Both the position numbers and the translations under genes were made by a program. A stretch of 5,943 nt of DNA from JAKBCQ01 sp021807585 (lineage in GTDB: Bacteria > Planctomycetota > Planctomycetia > Isosphaerales > Isosphaeraceae). Positions 1-5,739 of this stretch are shown piece after piece. The number at the start of each line of letters is the position of its first letter. The first letter of the stretch is position 1. The stretch is from NCBI GenBank assembly GCA_027325115.1, contig DAHWFG010000376.1, forward strand, positions 1 through 5,943. The letters run 5' to 3'. Under the pieces are notes generated by a model that did not search any database, was not told where the DNA came from, and saw nothing but the letters and a program-made list of their open reading frames with translations.

Positions 1-1038
1 CGCGAGCTTCTCGCGGGTTACGGAGTGACTCGCGAGACGATGGGGGTCGACGTTTTAACCGATATGGAAGTCGTCACGGTCGGAACAAGTCCGGTCGGCC
101 TGCCGATTTTTTTCGACAAGAATGCATGGAACGCCGATGGAATTGTCCTACTCAATCGCGTTAAGCCGCACACCGATTTTCATTCCAAGTACGAATCGGG
201 CGTTCTGAAAATGCTCGTCATCGGCCTGGGCAAGCGCGACGGTGCAAGCCAGATCCATAAGCTTGGGCTCCGAGGGATGAAAGAGGTTCTTCCCGCGGTC
301 GGCAAAATTCTGATCGAGAAAACGCCGTTCGCGCTCGGCCTCGCGGTGCTTGAGAACGCCGAGGATTATCCCGCAGAAATCGTCGCGCTCGAGCCCGAAG
401 ACGTTCTCGATGTCGAGCCCGCATTGCTCGATAAGGCCCGCGAGTTGATCGGTCGCTTGCCCTTCGATCGGATCGACGTGCTGATTGTCGGCGAGCTCGG
501 CAAGAATTATTCGGGAGCAGGACTCGATCCCAACGTGATCGGCAGGTTGATGGTTGAGACCCAGAGCGATTACGATCGCCCCGTCGTCACCCGGTTGGGC
601 GTGCTCGATGTCTCGGACGAGAGTCACGGCAACATCGTCGGCGTCGGCTTCGCCGATTTGACGACCGAAAAACTCGTCTCCAAGCTCGATCCCGAGCCGT
701 TTCGCGTCAACGTCCTCACGTCTTGCTTCCTGGAACGAGCTCGCATCCCCATCACGCTTGAGAACGACCGCGCCGTGTTTGAAACCGCGATCGAAACATG
801 CTGGCGCATGAGCGCATCAGAGGCGCGATTGGTCATTATTCCAAACACATTGGAATTGAACGATCTTTGGGTTTCACAGGCTCTCGACGCCGAGGTCGCG
901 GCGCATCCGCACCTGAAGCGCCAAACCGATTATATCGAGATCCCGTTCAACTCCGCCTTGGATCTTGCTCAAGAAGATCTGTTTCCCGAGAGCGTCCGAG
1001 GACGTCGCGCCGCGGGGGCCGCGTACGTTATCGGCTGA
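1..1038 (+). CDS. Lactate racemase-like (DUF2088/LarA N-terminal-type) protein, 5'-truncated by the window edge
   Basis: The reading frame is open from base 1 to a TGA at 1036-1038. The GTG at 25 is probably internal, because the eight codons before it read on smoothly (RELLAGYG). I recognise the protein by style as a member of the LarA-like/DUF2088 group, enzymes or enzyme-like proteins related to nickel-pincer lactate racemase; this is recall, not a search. Numbering from the GTG, the marks are NRVKPHTDF (44-52), a glycine-rich IGLGK (66-70), and GELGKNYSGAGLDPN (156-170), followed by a second alpha/beta half. No signal peptide or membrane helix is visible in the part present. The substrate is unknown, and I cannot show that the cofactor-binding Lys/His set of true LarA is kept. 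Part of the N-terminal domain lies outside the window. No larB/C/E-like cofactor genes are present here. DUF362-type proteins are an alternative family. The downstream neighbour is convergent, so this gene ends its transcription unit. Confidence 0.7.
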   Translation, partial: RELLAGYGVTRETMGVDVLTDMEVVTVGTSPVGLPIFFDKNAWNADGIVLLNRVKPHTDFHSKYESGVLKMLVIGLGKRDGASQIHKLGLRGMKEVLPAVGKILIEKTPFALGLAVLENAEDYPAEIVALEPEDVLDVEPALLDKARELIGRLPFDRIDVLIVGELGKNYSGAGLDPNVIGRLMVETQSDYDRPVVTRLGVLDVSDESHGNIVGVGFADLTTEKLVSKLDPEPFRVNVLTSCFLERARIPITLENDRAVFETAIETCWRMSASEARLVIIPNTLELNDLWVSQALDAEVAAHPHLKRQTDYIEIPFNSALDLAQEDLFPESVRGRRAAGAAYVIG

Positions 1039-1195
1039 AATTGCGGATCGTATTACGTCTCAATTCGAAATCACGCGTGCGGCTTAACTCGCGAGACGAC
1101 CGCTGCTGAACGGATGCAAGTAGGTCGGCGAAAGTCGATCGAGCGGAATCGCGCTCAAGTCGTCAAACCGGTTCGGATTCGCACGCGTTTGAAAC
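1039..1195. other. Convergent intergenic gap without a clear terminator
   Basis: This 157-nt gap separates two genes that are transcribed towards each other, so a bidirectional terminator would be expected. I see only a modest hairpin (GAGCG at 1141-1145 with CGCTC at 1152-1156, 6-nt loop) and a 9-nt inverted pair, ACGCGTGCG at 1073-1081 with CGCACGCGT at 1180-1188, about 100 nt apart. Neither is followed by a T-run on either strand. No ORF in the gap is credible. Confidence 0.5.
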
Positions 1196-2275
1196 TTAAT
1201 GAGGTCGTTTCATCATTTGCTTTTCCTGTTCGGATGGCTTGTGAGTGCGACGCAGCAGATCGGGTTCGACGACCGTTTTATCCGCGATCGTTTTGCCCTC
1301 GGAGAGATCGATAATTAGTCGCACCGCGAGCTTACCGGAGTGGATGATTTGCCGATCGGCGATCGCCGATGCGATGCCGCGATCGATCAGGCTTTTGAAA
1401 CGATCAAGCATGATGAATCCGACGGCGCTGTATTTGAACTTCGTGGGATCATCGTCTTCGAGCGCCAGCGATCCCGTCAATTTGTCGACGATGACGCTCG
1501 TCCCTTGATCCTCATCGGCGAAGACGAACGCGGCTTCATGATGCTTCATGATCACGGGCTCGAAGGCGATCATCGCGACATCGGCTAATCCGTTAAAATA
1601 GACTCGCTCTACAATATTGACATTCGCTTTTTTGATCGCGGCTTCGATCGCCGCCAGCCGAGCGGACGATTGCGCGTCACCCGGTCGGCGGATCAACAAG
1701 ATCCCGGGTGCGTTCGCCGGAAAACCCGCCTCTTTGGCGTCCTCAAGAGCCGCCTTGATGAGGTTCTCCGATGTTTTTTCATACCCTTCCAGAGCGATTG
1801 CGGGGATCGGCTTGCCTTCGACCTTCACGACATGATCGAGGGTGAGAACCGACGTCCCTCGATCCCTTACTTCTTCAAGCGCCTCCGCGAGTTCGGCGTC
1901 GTGCTCGTCGGGTATCACGATGATTCCCTTCACTCCGCGTTTGGAGGACTCGCGTACGAGATCGGCCTGCGCCGTCGGGGGATCACCGGGCGACGGGCGT
2001 TGGGCCACGAACGATACGTGCTTCTTGCCGCTTTCAACCTGAACGATCCGCTCCCAAAGGCGATAATCAGGCGTGTCTTGAGCAGGGAGAATCAAGTTGA
2101 TCTCGCTCGACTTACGATGCGTTTGATAAAGCGACGCCGACGTGGCGGGATTCCCCCCGATCTCGTCCGCCGGAGGTAACGGAGGCGGCGCGGAAGTCGA
2201 ATTACAACCGACGACGATCAACCACGCCAAAGCCAGGAAGGAACGAGGTACGATCCGACAAACGCGCCGAGACAT
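1196..2275 (-). CDS. Lipoprotein with sugar-type periplasmic-binding-protein fold (Peripla_BP_4-like)
   Basis: This gene encodes 359 residues from ATG 2275 to TAA 1196-1198. The N-terminus has basic residues, a hydrophobic core (13-22) and the lipobox VVGC with Cys24, so it should be exported and lipidated. A Pro/Ser-rich linker (about 25-55) follows. Residues 58-340 have the alternating beta/alpha pattern of class I binding proteins of the ribose/xylose type: INLILPAQD (59-67), KGIIVIPDE (116-124) after an ADLVRESSKRG helix, GILLIRRP (191-198), AAFVFADEDQGTS (248-260), and GKLAVRLIIDLSEGKTI (314-330). In this family a sugar or similar small ligand binds between the two lobes; the ligand here cannot be read. 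An ATG at 2275 is preferred over the TTG two codons upstream because it sits 10 nt from AGGAG, while the TTG is only 4 nt away. No permease or ATPase of an importer is adjacent; the upstream ABC gene is exporter-type. It could be a sensor or an orphan receptor rather than a transport subunit. Confidence 0.85.
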   Translation of the reverse strand: MSRRVCRIVPRSFLALAWLIVVGCNSTSAPPPLPPADEIGGNPATSASLYQTHRKSSEINLILPAQDTPDYRLWERIVQVESGKKHVSFVAQRPSPGDPPTAQADLVRESSKRGVKGIIVIPDEHDAELAEALEEVRDRGTSVLTLDHVVKVEGKPIPAIALEGYEKTSENLIKAALEDAKEAGFPANAPGILLIRRPGDAQSSARLAAIEAAIKKANVNIVERVYFNGLADVAMIAFEPVIMKHHEAAFVFADEDQGTSVIVDKLTGSLALEDDDPTKFKYSAVGFIMLDRFKSLIDRGIASAIADRQIIHSGKLAVRLIIDLSEGKTIADKTVVEPDLLRRTHKPSEQEKQMMKRPH

Positions 2276-2285
2276 GGACAAAACA

Positions 2286-2290
2286 CTCCT
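2286..2290 (-). promoter_or_regulatory. Ribosome binding site of the lipoprotein gene
   Basis: AGGAG is read on the minus strand at 2290-2286. It is 10 nt from ATG 2275 and 4 nt from the in-frame TTG at 2281. The spacing favours the ATG as the start. Confidence 0.65.
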
Positions 2291-2359
2291 ATGAGCGACT
2301 CACGTCGTCCGGCGGCGAATAAGCGACGATAACAAAACGCACCGGCCGACTCGGTCCTT

Positions 2360-2365
2360 AGTATA
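2360..2365 (-). promoter_or_regulatory. Candidate -10 element for the lipoprotein gene
   Basis: TATACT on the minus strand (2365 to 2360) matches five of six bases of the sigma-70-type -10 consensus and would give an untranslated leader of roughly 75 nt before ATG 2275. There is no good -35 hexamer at 16-19 nt (only TTCCCC or CTTCCC-like sequence), so the call is weak. On the plus strand the overlapping TATAAT (2362-2367) points at no gene. Confidence 0.3.
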
Positions 2366-2409
2366 ATTCCGATCGCCGGCCGCGGGGAAGGGGCCGCGAC
2401 CGCGTTCGA

Positions 2410-2436
2410 GCCAATCTCGCCGAATCGGCAAGGCGC
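2410..2436. repeat. Intergenic repeat block, copy A
   Basis: GCCAATCTCG (2410-2419) and GCAAGGCGC (2428-2436) are separated here by 8 nt (CCGAATCG). The same two pieces lie directly joined at 4899-4917. Both copies are upstream of a minus-strand gene. The extra 8 nt create a small hairpin, GCCG-ATT-CGGC on the minus strand. The copy lies about 135-160 nt before the lipoprotein ATG. Confidence 0.5.
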
Positions 2437-2547
2437 GACATCGCTCGGGAATCAACCCCCGTTCGTTCGGGCTGATTCGATCGAAATCGGCGTGATCCGT
2501 CATGCGCGATCAAAACGTATAATGGTTCACCGATTTATTCGGCGGTC

Positions 2548-4803
2548 TCACGCGCTTTCACGTTGATAATGGATATCGTGCAGGCTCCGATAAAGCTGTG
2601 AGCCTCGACGCAGCTCGTCCTCGGCGCCGACCGCCTCGACCGCCCCCGCATTCATCAATACGATCCGATCGGCGAATTGAAGCGTCGCCAAACTGTGCGT
2701 GATCAGGAACGTCGTGCGGCCGCGTGCGAACTCTTCGATCGCTTTGCGGATTAACGCCTCATCCTTAATGTCGACCGCCGAAGTCGCCTCGTCGAGAATC
2801 AAAATCGCCGGGTCTCGCAACATCGCTCGCGCCAGCGCAATCCGCTGCTTTTGCCCCCCCGACAACCCCTGGCCGCGATCGCCCACCCTTGTTTCATAAC
2901 CGTCGGGAAACGACATAATAAACTGATGCGCATATGCTCGTTTCGCGGCGATCTCGATCTGTTTGCGATCCGCCCCCGGACTGCCGTAGGCGATGTTCGC
3001 GGCGATCGTATCGTCGAAGAGGACGATTTCCTGTGCGACGAGTCCGATCCTCGATCGTAATTCACGCAGCTTGATATCCCGAATGTCGCGTCCGTCGATC
3101 TTGATCGACCCCGATTTGACGTCCCAAAATCGCGGCAGCAGGCTCATCAACGTCGATTTACCGCATCCGTTGGGCCCGACGATCGCAATCGTCTCGCCGT
3201 GGCGAACGCTGAGATTGAATCCCTGAATCACAAGCTCGCGCTCGTCGTAGCCGAACGTCACGTTCTCAAACTCGATCGCCTGCCGATGCGCGGGAAGGGG
3301 GTGCGCCATGGGTCGATCGATCACCGTCGGCTCGCGATCCATTAACGAGCAGATCCGGTCCGAAGCCGCCGCGGCTCGCTGAATCCTCGAATGTACGTTC
3401 GCGAGCTTGCGAACCGGATCCGAAATCCCCGCGAGCATCGCGTACAAACCCAACAAATCAACGATTTCGGGCGGGGTCGACGCGAGCTGAATCCGGAACA
3501 ACCACAGATCCAAAAAGATCGAATGTCGGAGGACCAGATACGATCCCGATAAAAGCGCAATCACGATCGTCAAAAACGATAAGAGCTCAAGAGCGGGATC
3601 CGAAAGTGCGTCGATCGTCGCCACCCGCACGCTTTTCTTATAAAGCTTCTTAGTTTCATGATAAAAGCGGATTCGCTCGCGCCGCTCCATCGTATACGCT
3701 TTGACGACCTTGATCCCCTGGAACGATTCTTGCAAGATCTTATAAATATTCGACATGCTTTCAAGCGCTCGACGCACCGCGCGCTTCATGATTTTGCCGG
3801 CACGCACCGTCGTGATCGTCGAAAGCGGAACGAGAATGAGCGCCAGGAGCGTGAGCCGCCAGTTGAGCCAAAGCGCCACCGATAAGCAGCTTAAGATTCG
3901 AAGAGGTTCGCGAATCACTTTGGTAAGCAGCGTGTTCAGCCCCTGGCTAAGCGAGTCCATATCGTTCGTGAACCGCGCCATCAATTCGGCCGAACCCTGC
4001 TGATTGAAACTCGCAAGATCGAGAGCCAATGTCCGCCTGAAGAAGTGATTACGTATATCAAACAGGCATAACTGCATTATATCGGCTACCAGGACTTCCT
4101 GGAAGAACTGGAACATCCCCTTGACGACGACTCCGAGAACGACAAGGAGCATGAGGAGCTTGAGGGTGCGAAAACCGTCGGTCGGCAGGTATCGATCGAC
4201 GAGCGGTTGCGCGTACGCGTAACATCGTTTCCAAAAGAGCGCGTCGGAACGCTCCCCCTTGAGCGACGCGACGCGTCGCTTCATCTTGGCGGCGGCATAT
4301 GCGGGATCTTTCACGCGATCGCGCGCCTGGTTGAGCTCATTTTTACGCGCCTCGGCGATCTCAAACGTGCGACGCTTCGTGTTCAGGTCAAGCTTGCCGC
4401 GGGCGAGCTCTTTCTTTTCCTTGGGATCCTCAATACCAAGCATGTCGATCCGGCGTTCAATATCTTCGATCTCGGTGCGGAGCCCCTGGTATTCGTCGCG
4501 AACGCGTTCATAACGATTCTGGAGCGTCTTGTTTTTAATCCCGCGAGATTCCACAAGTTGCGCCACGAAAACGTCTTCTTCAATTTGTGCGTCGGCGACC
4601 GCGATCCGTTGATCGACCGCGGCGACCTGATCGGCCATCCACGTCCGACAATTCTCGTGATGAACGAGAATTTTCAAAAGCGGCAATACGGCGCTGATAT
4701 TCGCGCCGAACATCGCCGCGACCATCATCGCGCACACGAAGGATAACCAGAACCGGCCGCGATACGGCCAGGCGTAACGTACGAGGCGAAAGAAATTTTT
4801 CAT
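2548..4803 (-). CDS. MsbA-like ABC exporter half-transporter with a long coiled-coil insertion
   Basis: This gene encodes 751 residues, against roughly 580 for MsbA. A permease domain is fused to an ATPase domain, so the protein should work as a homodimer in the inner membrane; MsbA relatives flip lipid A or other lipids, but the substrate here is not deducible. TM1 spans about 17-47 and TM2 about 211-240, with later helices near 300-333, 404-425 and 445-462. The coupling-helix region after TM2-TM3 (SFNQQGSAELMARFTND, 265-281) is typical. ATPase motifs are complete: A-loop Tyr519, Walker A GPNGCGKST (543-551, Lys549), Q-loop Gln591, X-loop TRVGDRG (638-644), signature LSGGQ (647-651), Walker B ILIL-DE with catalytic Glu672, D-loop SAVD (675-678) and His703. 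Residues about 52-205, between TM1 and TM2, form a charged, Ala/Glu/Arg-rich coiled coil not found in MsbA and predicted to face the periplasm. ATG 4803 is the only usable start, as an in-frame TAA lies at 4815-4813. No Shine-Dalgarno precedes it. Confidence 0.95.
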   Translation of the reverse strand: MKNFFRLVRYAWPYRGRFWLSFVCAMMVAAMFGANISAVLPLLKILVHHENCRTWMADQVAAVDQRIAVADAQIEEDVFVAQLVESRGIKNKTLQNRYERVRDEYQGLRTEIEDIERRIDMLGIEDPKEKKELARGKLDLNTKRRTFEIAEARKNELNQARDRVKDPAYAAAKMKRRVASLKGERSDALFWKRCYAYAQPLVDRYLPTDGFRTLKLLMLLVVLGVVVKGMFQFFQEVLVADIMQLCLFDIRNHFFRRTLALDLASFNQQGSAELMARFTNDMDSLSQGLNTLLTKVIREPLRILSCLSVALWLNWRLTLLALILVPLSTITTVRAGKIMKRAVRRALESMSNIYKILQESFQGIKVVKAYTMERRERIRFYHETKKLYKKSVRVATIDALSDPALELLSFLTIVIALLSGSYLVLRHSIFLDLWLFRIQLASTPPEIVDLLGLYAMLAGISDPVRKLANVHSRIQRAAAASDRICSLMDREPTVIDRPMAHPLPAHRQAIEFENVTFGYDERELVIQGFNLSVRHGETIAIVGPNGCGKSTLMSLLPRFWDVKSGSIKIDGRDIRDIKLRELRSRIGLVAQEIVLFDDTIAANIAYGSPGADRKQIEIAAKRAYAHQFIMSFPDGYETRVGDRGQGLSGGQKQRIALARAMLRDPAILILDEATSAVDIKDEALIRKAIEEFARGRTTFLITHSLATLQFADRIVLMNAGAVEAVGAEDELRRGSQLYRSLHDIHYQRESA

Positions 4804-4843
4804 AACGGGGATTTACCGCGGACGGGCGCCGGCCTCCATGCCT

Positions 4844-4859
4844 CATCGGCCCGCCTCCT
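4844..4859 (-). promoter_or_regulatory. Strong Shine-Dalgarno with an out-of-frame ATG upstream of the exporter
   Basis: On the minus strand AGGAGG (4859-4854) is followed after 7 nt by ATG (4846-4844), the best ribosome binding site in the window. That ATG is out of frame with the exporter. It opens an Arg-rich 88-codon frame that overlaps the first 220 or so nt of the exporter and ends at 4580, which looks like a shadow frame. A second ATG (4839-4837) is in frame with the exporter but meets TAA after eight codons. The site could drive a leader that couples translation to the exporter, or be coincidental. Confidence 0.4.
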
Positions 4860-4883
4860 GCCGGCCGTGCTTTACGACGAGAC

Positions 4884-4912
4884 CTTGTAACAACTCGCGC
4901 CAATCTCGGCAA
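4884..4912 (-). promoter_or_regulatory. Candidate promoter of the ABC exporter gene
   Basis: On the minus strand TTGCCG (4912-4907) and TACAAG (4889-4884) are separated by exactly 17 nt. Each matches four of six bases of the sigma-70-type consensus. The leader would be about 75 nt. The -35 lies inside the repeat block shared with the lipoprotein gene, and the -10 overlaps the end of one TAACAACTCGC repeat. Confidence 0.35.
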
Positions 4913-4930
4913 GGCGCATTAACAACTCGC
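4888..4930. repeat. 11-nt direct repeat phased at 32 bp, possible operator
   Basis: TAACAACTCGC occurs at 4888-4898 and again, perfectly, at 4920-4930. The start-to-start distance is 32 bp, close to three turns of B-DNA, so both copies would face the same side of the helix. They flank the intergenic repeat block and bracket the candidate exporter promoter. This arrangement would suit a dimeric or cooperative DNA-binding regulator, but no regulator gene is seen in the window. Confidence 0.45.
4899..4917. repeat. Intergenic repeat block, copy B
   Basis: This is the uninterrupted 19-nt form of the block that lies at 2410-2436. It is embedded in an inverted repeat, GCGCC (4897-4901) with GGCGC (4913-4917). 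It lies about 95-115 nt before the exporter ATG. A further short match, TCGCTC, follows both copies (2441-2446 and 4927-4932), suggesting that the similarity may extend. Confidence 0.5.
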
Positions 4931-5063
4931 TCCGAGGGTCTTCATCGGCGGCGCCGGCGCGAAAGTTCGAGCTTTCAACTCGGCGTCGTAAAGATTCGAA
5001 CCCTCATCGAAAAGGCTCATCAATCACGATCAATCCCGGTGAACGTAAACCGAAACTCCTGAA

Positions 5064-5127
5064 GAGCGACGGAGGTCGAGTCGAGCCGACATTTCCGTCG
5101 TCGACTCGCTCGACACCTCCCCCGCTC
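5064..5127. other. Compound stem-loop, about 23 base pairs
   Basis: Pairing by eye from the base upward: GAGCG (5064-5068) with CGCTC (5123-5127); a 2x2 internal loop; GGAGGT (5071-5076) with ACCTCC (5115-5120); a 6-nt bulge on the right; CGAGTCGA (5077-5084) with TCGACTCG (5101-5108); a 2-nt bulge on the left; CGAC (5087-5090) with GTCG (5097-5100); and a 6-nt loop, ATTTCC. No T-run follows on either strand, so it is not a standard intrinsic terminator. It could be part of an RNA or a protein-binding site. Confidence 0.5.
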
Positions 5128-5195
5128 CCATCCACCGAAAGCCGAATTGCCAAAGAACGACGCAAACGTCGATCACGCTCGCGCGCCGGTTAATA

Positions 5196-5214
5196 AGCTC
5201 GATACGATCGAGCT
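5196..5214. other. Perfect 8-bp hairpin, first of an adjoining pair
   Basis: AGCTCGAT (5196-5203) pairs perfectly with ATCGAGCT (5207-5214) across a 3-nt loop, ACG. It abuts, and shares one base with, the next hairpin. Confidence 0.55.
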
Positions 5215-5232
5215 GATCGCGATCCGCGATCA
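5214..5232. other. Perfect 8-bp hairpin, second of an adjoining pair
   Basis: TGATCGCG (5214-5221) pairs perfectly with CGCGATCA (5225-5232) across a 3-nt loop, ATC. It has the same size and geometry as the preceding hairpin but an unrelated sequence, so the pair is not a simple duplication. Confidence 0.55.
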
Positions 5233-5454
5233 AACCAAAGTCTCGGACGTTTCAATGCGGTTCGCACGCCTACGATCCCGGCGACGGCCGCGATCGCTCG
5301 ACAGTATTTTTGAGGAATCGGGTGATTCGAAAAAGCGCCGAGCGAAGCCAGGCGTAATTTGGGTGGTTTATGGAAGACGAGCCGTTGGACGTTTTTCGCC
5401 CGCAATACCTCGAATTGAATCATCGCGTGTTGCGCGCGGGGCGGTCGAGCGGAT

Positions 5455-5472
5455 TCGTCGCGTTCGCGACGA
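5455..5472. other. Perfect 8-bp inverted repeat
   Basis: TCGTCGCG (5455-5462) is the exact reverse complement of CGCGACGA (5465-5472) with two bases between; a real hairpin would have seven pairs and a 4-nt loop, GTTC. No T-run follows, so a terminator is unlikely. Confidence 0.5.
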
Positions 5473-5739
5473 GCGTTGCGGCGTGTTGAGGATTCGCATG
5501 GTTGAGCAAAGCCTGCAAGTTTGGGTGTTTTATGCGAAAATTTTCGGGTTGATCATGCCACATGACGTTTTAAATTTCGACTGATAATCCACTGTCTCTA
5601 ATATAGACGCTCAGAGAGGAAAAGCGTTCCGTTTTTTTCGCTATCATTGGGATTTTTTTGGCCGAGCGTTTGCGAGTTTAAAACTGGGCGAATGATCGAC
5701 GTTGGGGTTGAACGGGTCGATTGTAAGGAGTCGGTATTC

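Larger units (their letters stand above)
4931..5739. other. Gene-free, hairpin-rich stretch
   Basis: No reading frame here is convincing. The open frames are short, Arg-rich, lack ribosome binding sites, start mostly at TTG, and overlap each other on opposite strands. The stretch does hold several inverted repeats: a 10-nt palindrome at 4951-4960, GAAAG/CTTTC at 4961-4976, a compound stem-loop at 5064-5127, twin hairpins at 5196-5232, GAATC/GATTC at 5315-5328, and an 8-bp hairpin at 5455-5472. From about 5530 the sequence becomes AT-richer, with a 12-nt palindrome at 5535-5546 and two runs of seven T (5632-5638 and 5653-5659). It may contain an unannotated structured RNA, gene remnants, or regulatory DNA for a gene beyond the right edge. 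Confidence 0.5.

Noticed and set aside
28..1099. 13-nt direct repeat ACTCGCGAGACGA at 28-40 and 1087-1099
   Set aside because: About what chance allows in a window of this size with repeated TCGCGA content; no flanking similarity or mobile-element features.
2300..2503. Minus-strand 67-codon open frame between the two minus-strand genes
   Set aside because: Arg-rich, no family resemblance, and it covers the candidate promoter and repeat block.
2518..2523. Perfect TATAAT on the plus strand
   Set aside because: No -35 match at normal spacing, and no plus-strand gene follows; it would only transcribe antisense into the exporter gene's 3' end.
1196..4803. Lipoprotein and ABC gene as one import system
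   Set aside because: The ABC protein has an exporter-type fused permease-ATPase fold, which does not use a binding protein, and a 272-nt gap separates the genes.
4985..5040. tRNA-like T-arm: GGTTCGAATC on the minus strand near 5002-4993
   Set aside because: The flanking T-stem pairs poorly and no acceptor, D or anticodon arms can be built around it.
5190..5423. Minus-strand 77-codon open frame
   Set aside because: ATG start but no Shine-Dalgarno and no recognisable motif; its end lies across the twin hairpins.
5147..5584. Plus-strand 145-codon open frame
   Set aside because: TTG start, no ribosome binding site, very Arg-rich, overlaps equally open minus-strand frames and includes the perfect hairpins.
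5618..5638. Possible intrinsic terminator: GGAA/TTCC followed by a run of seven T
   Set aside because: The stem is only 4 bp and AT-rich at one end, and no plus-strand gene ends just upstream.
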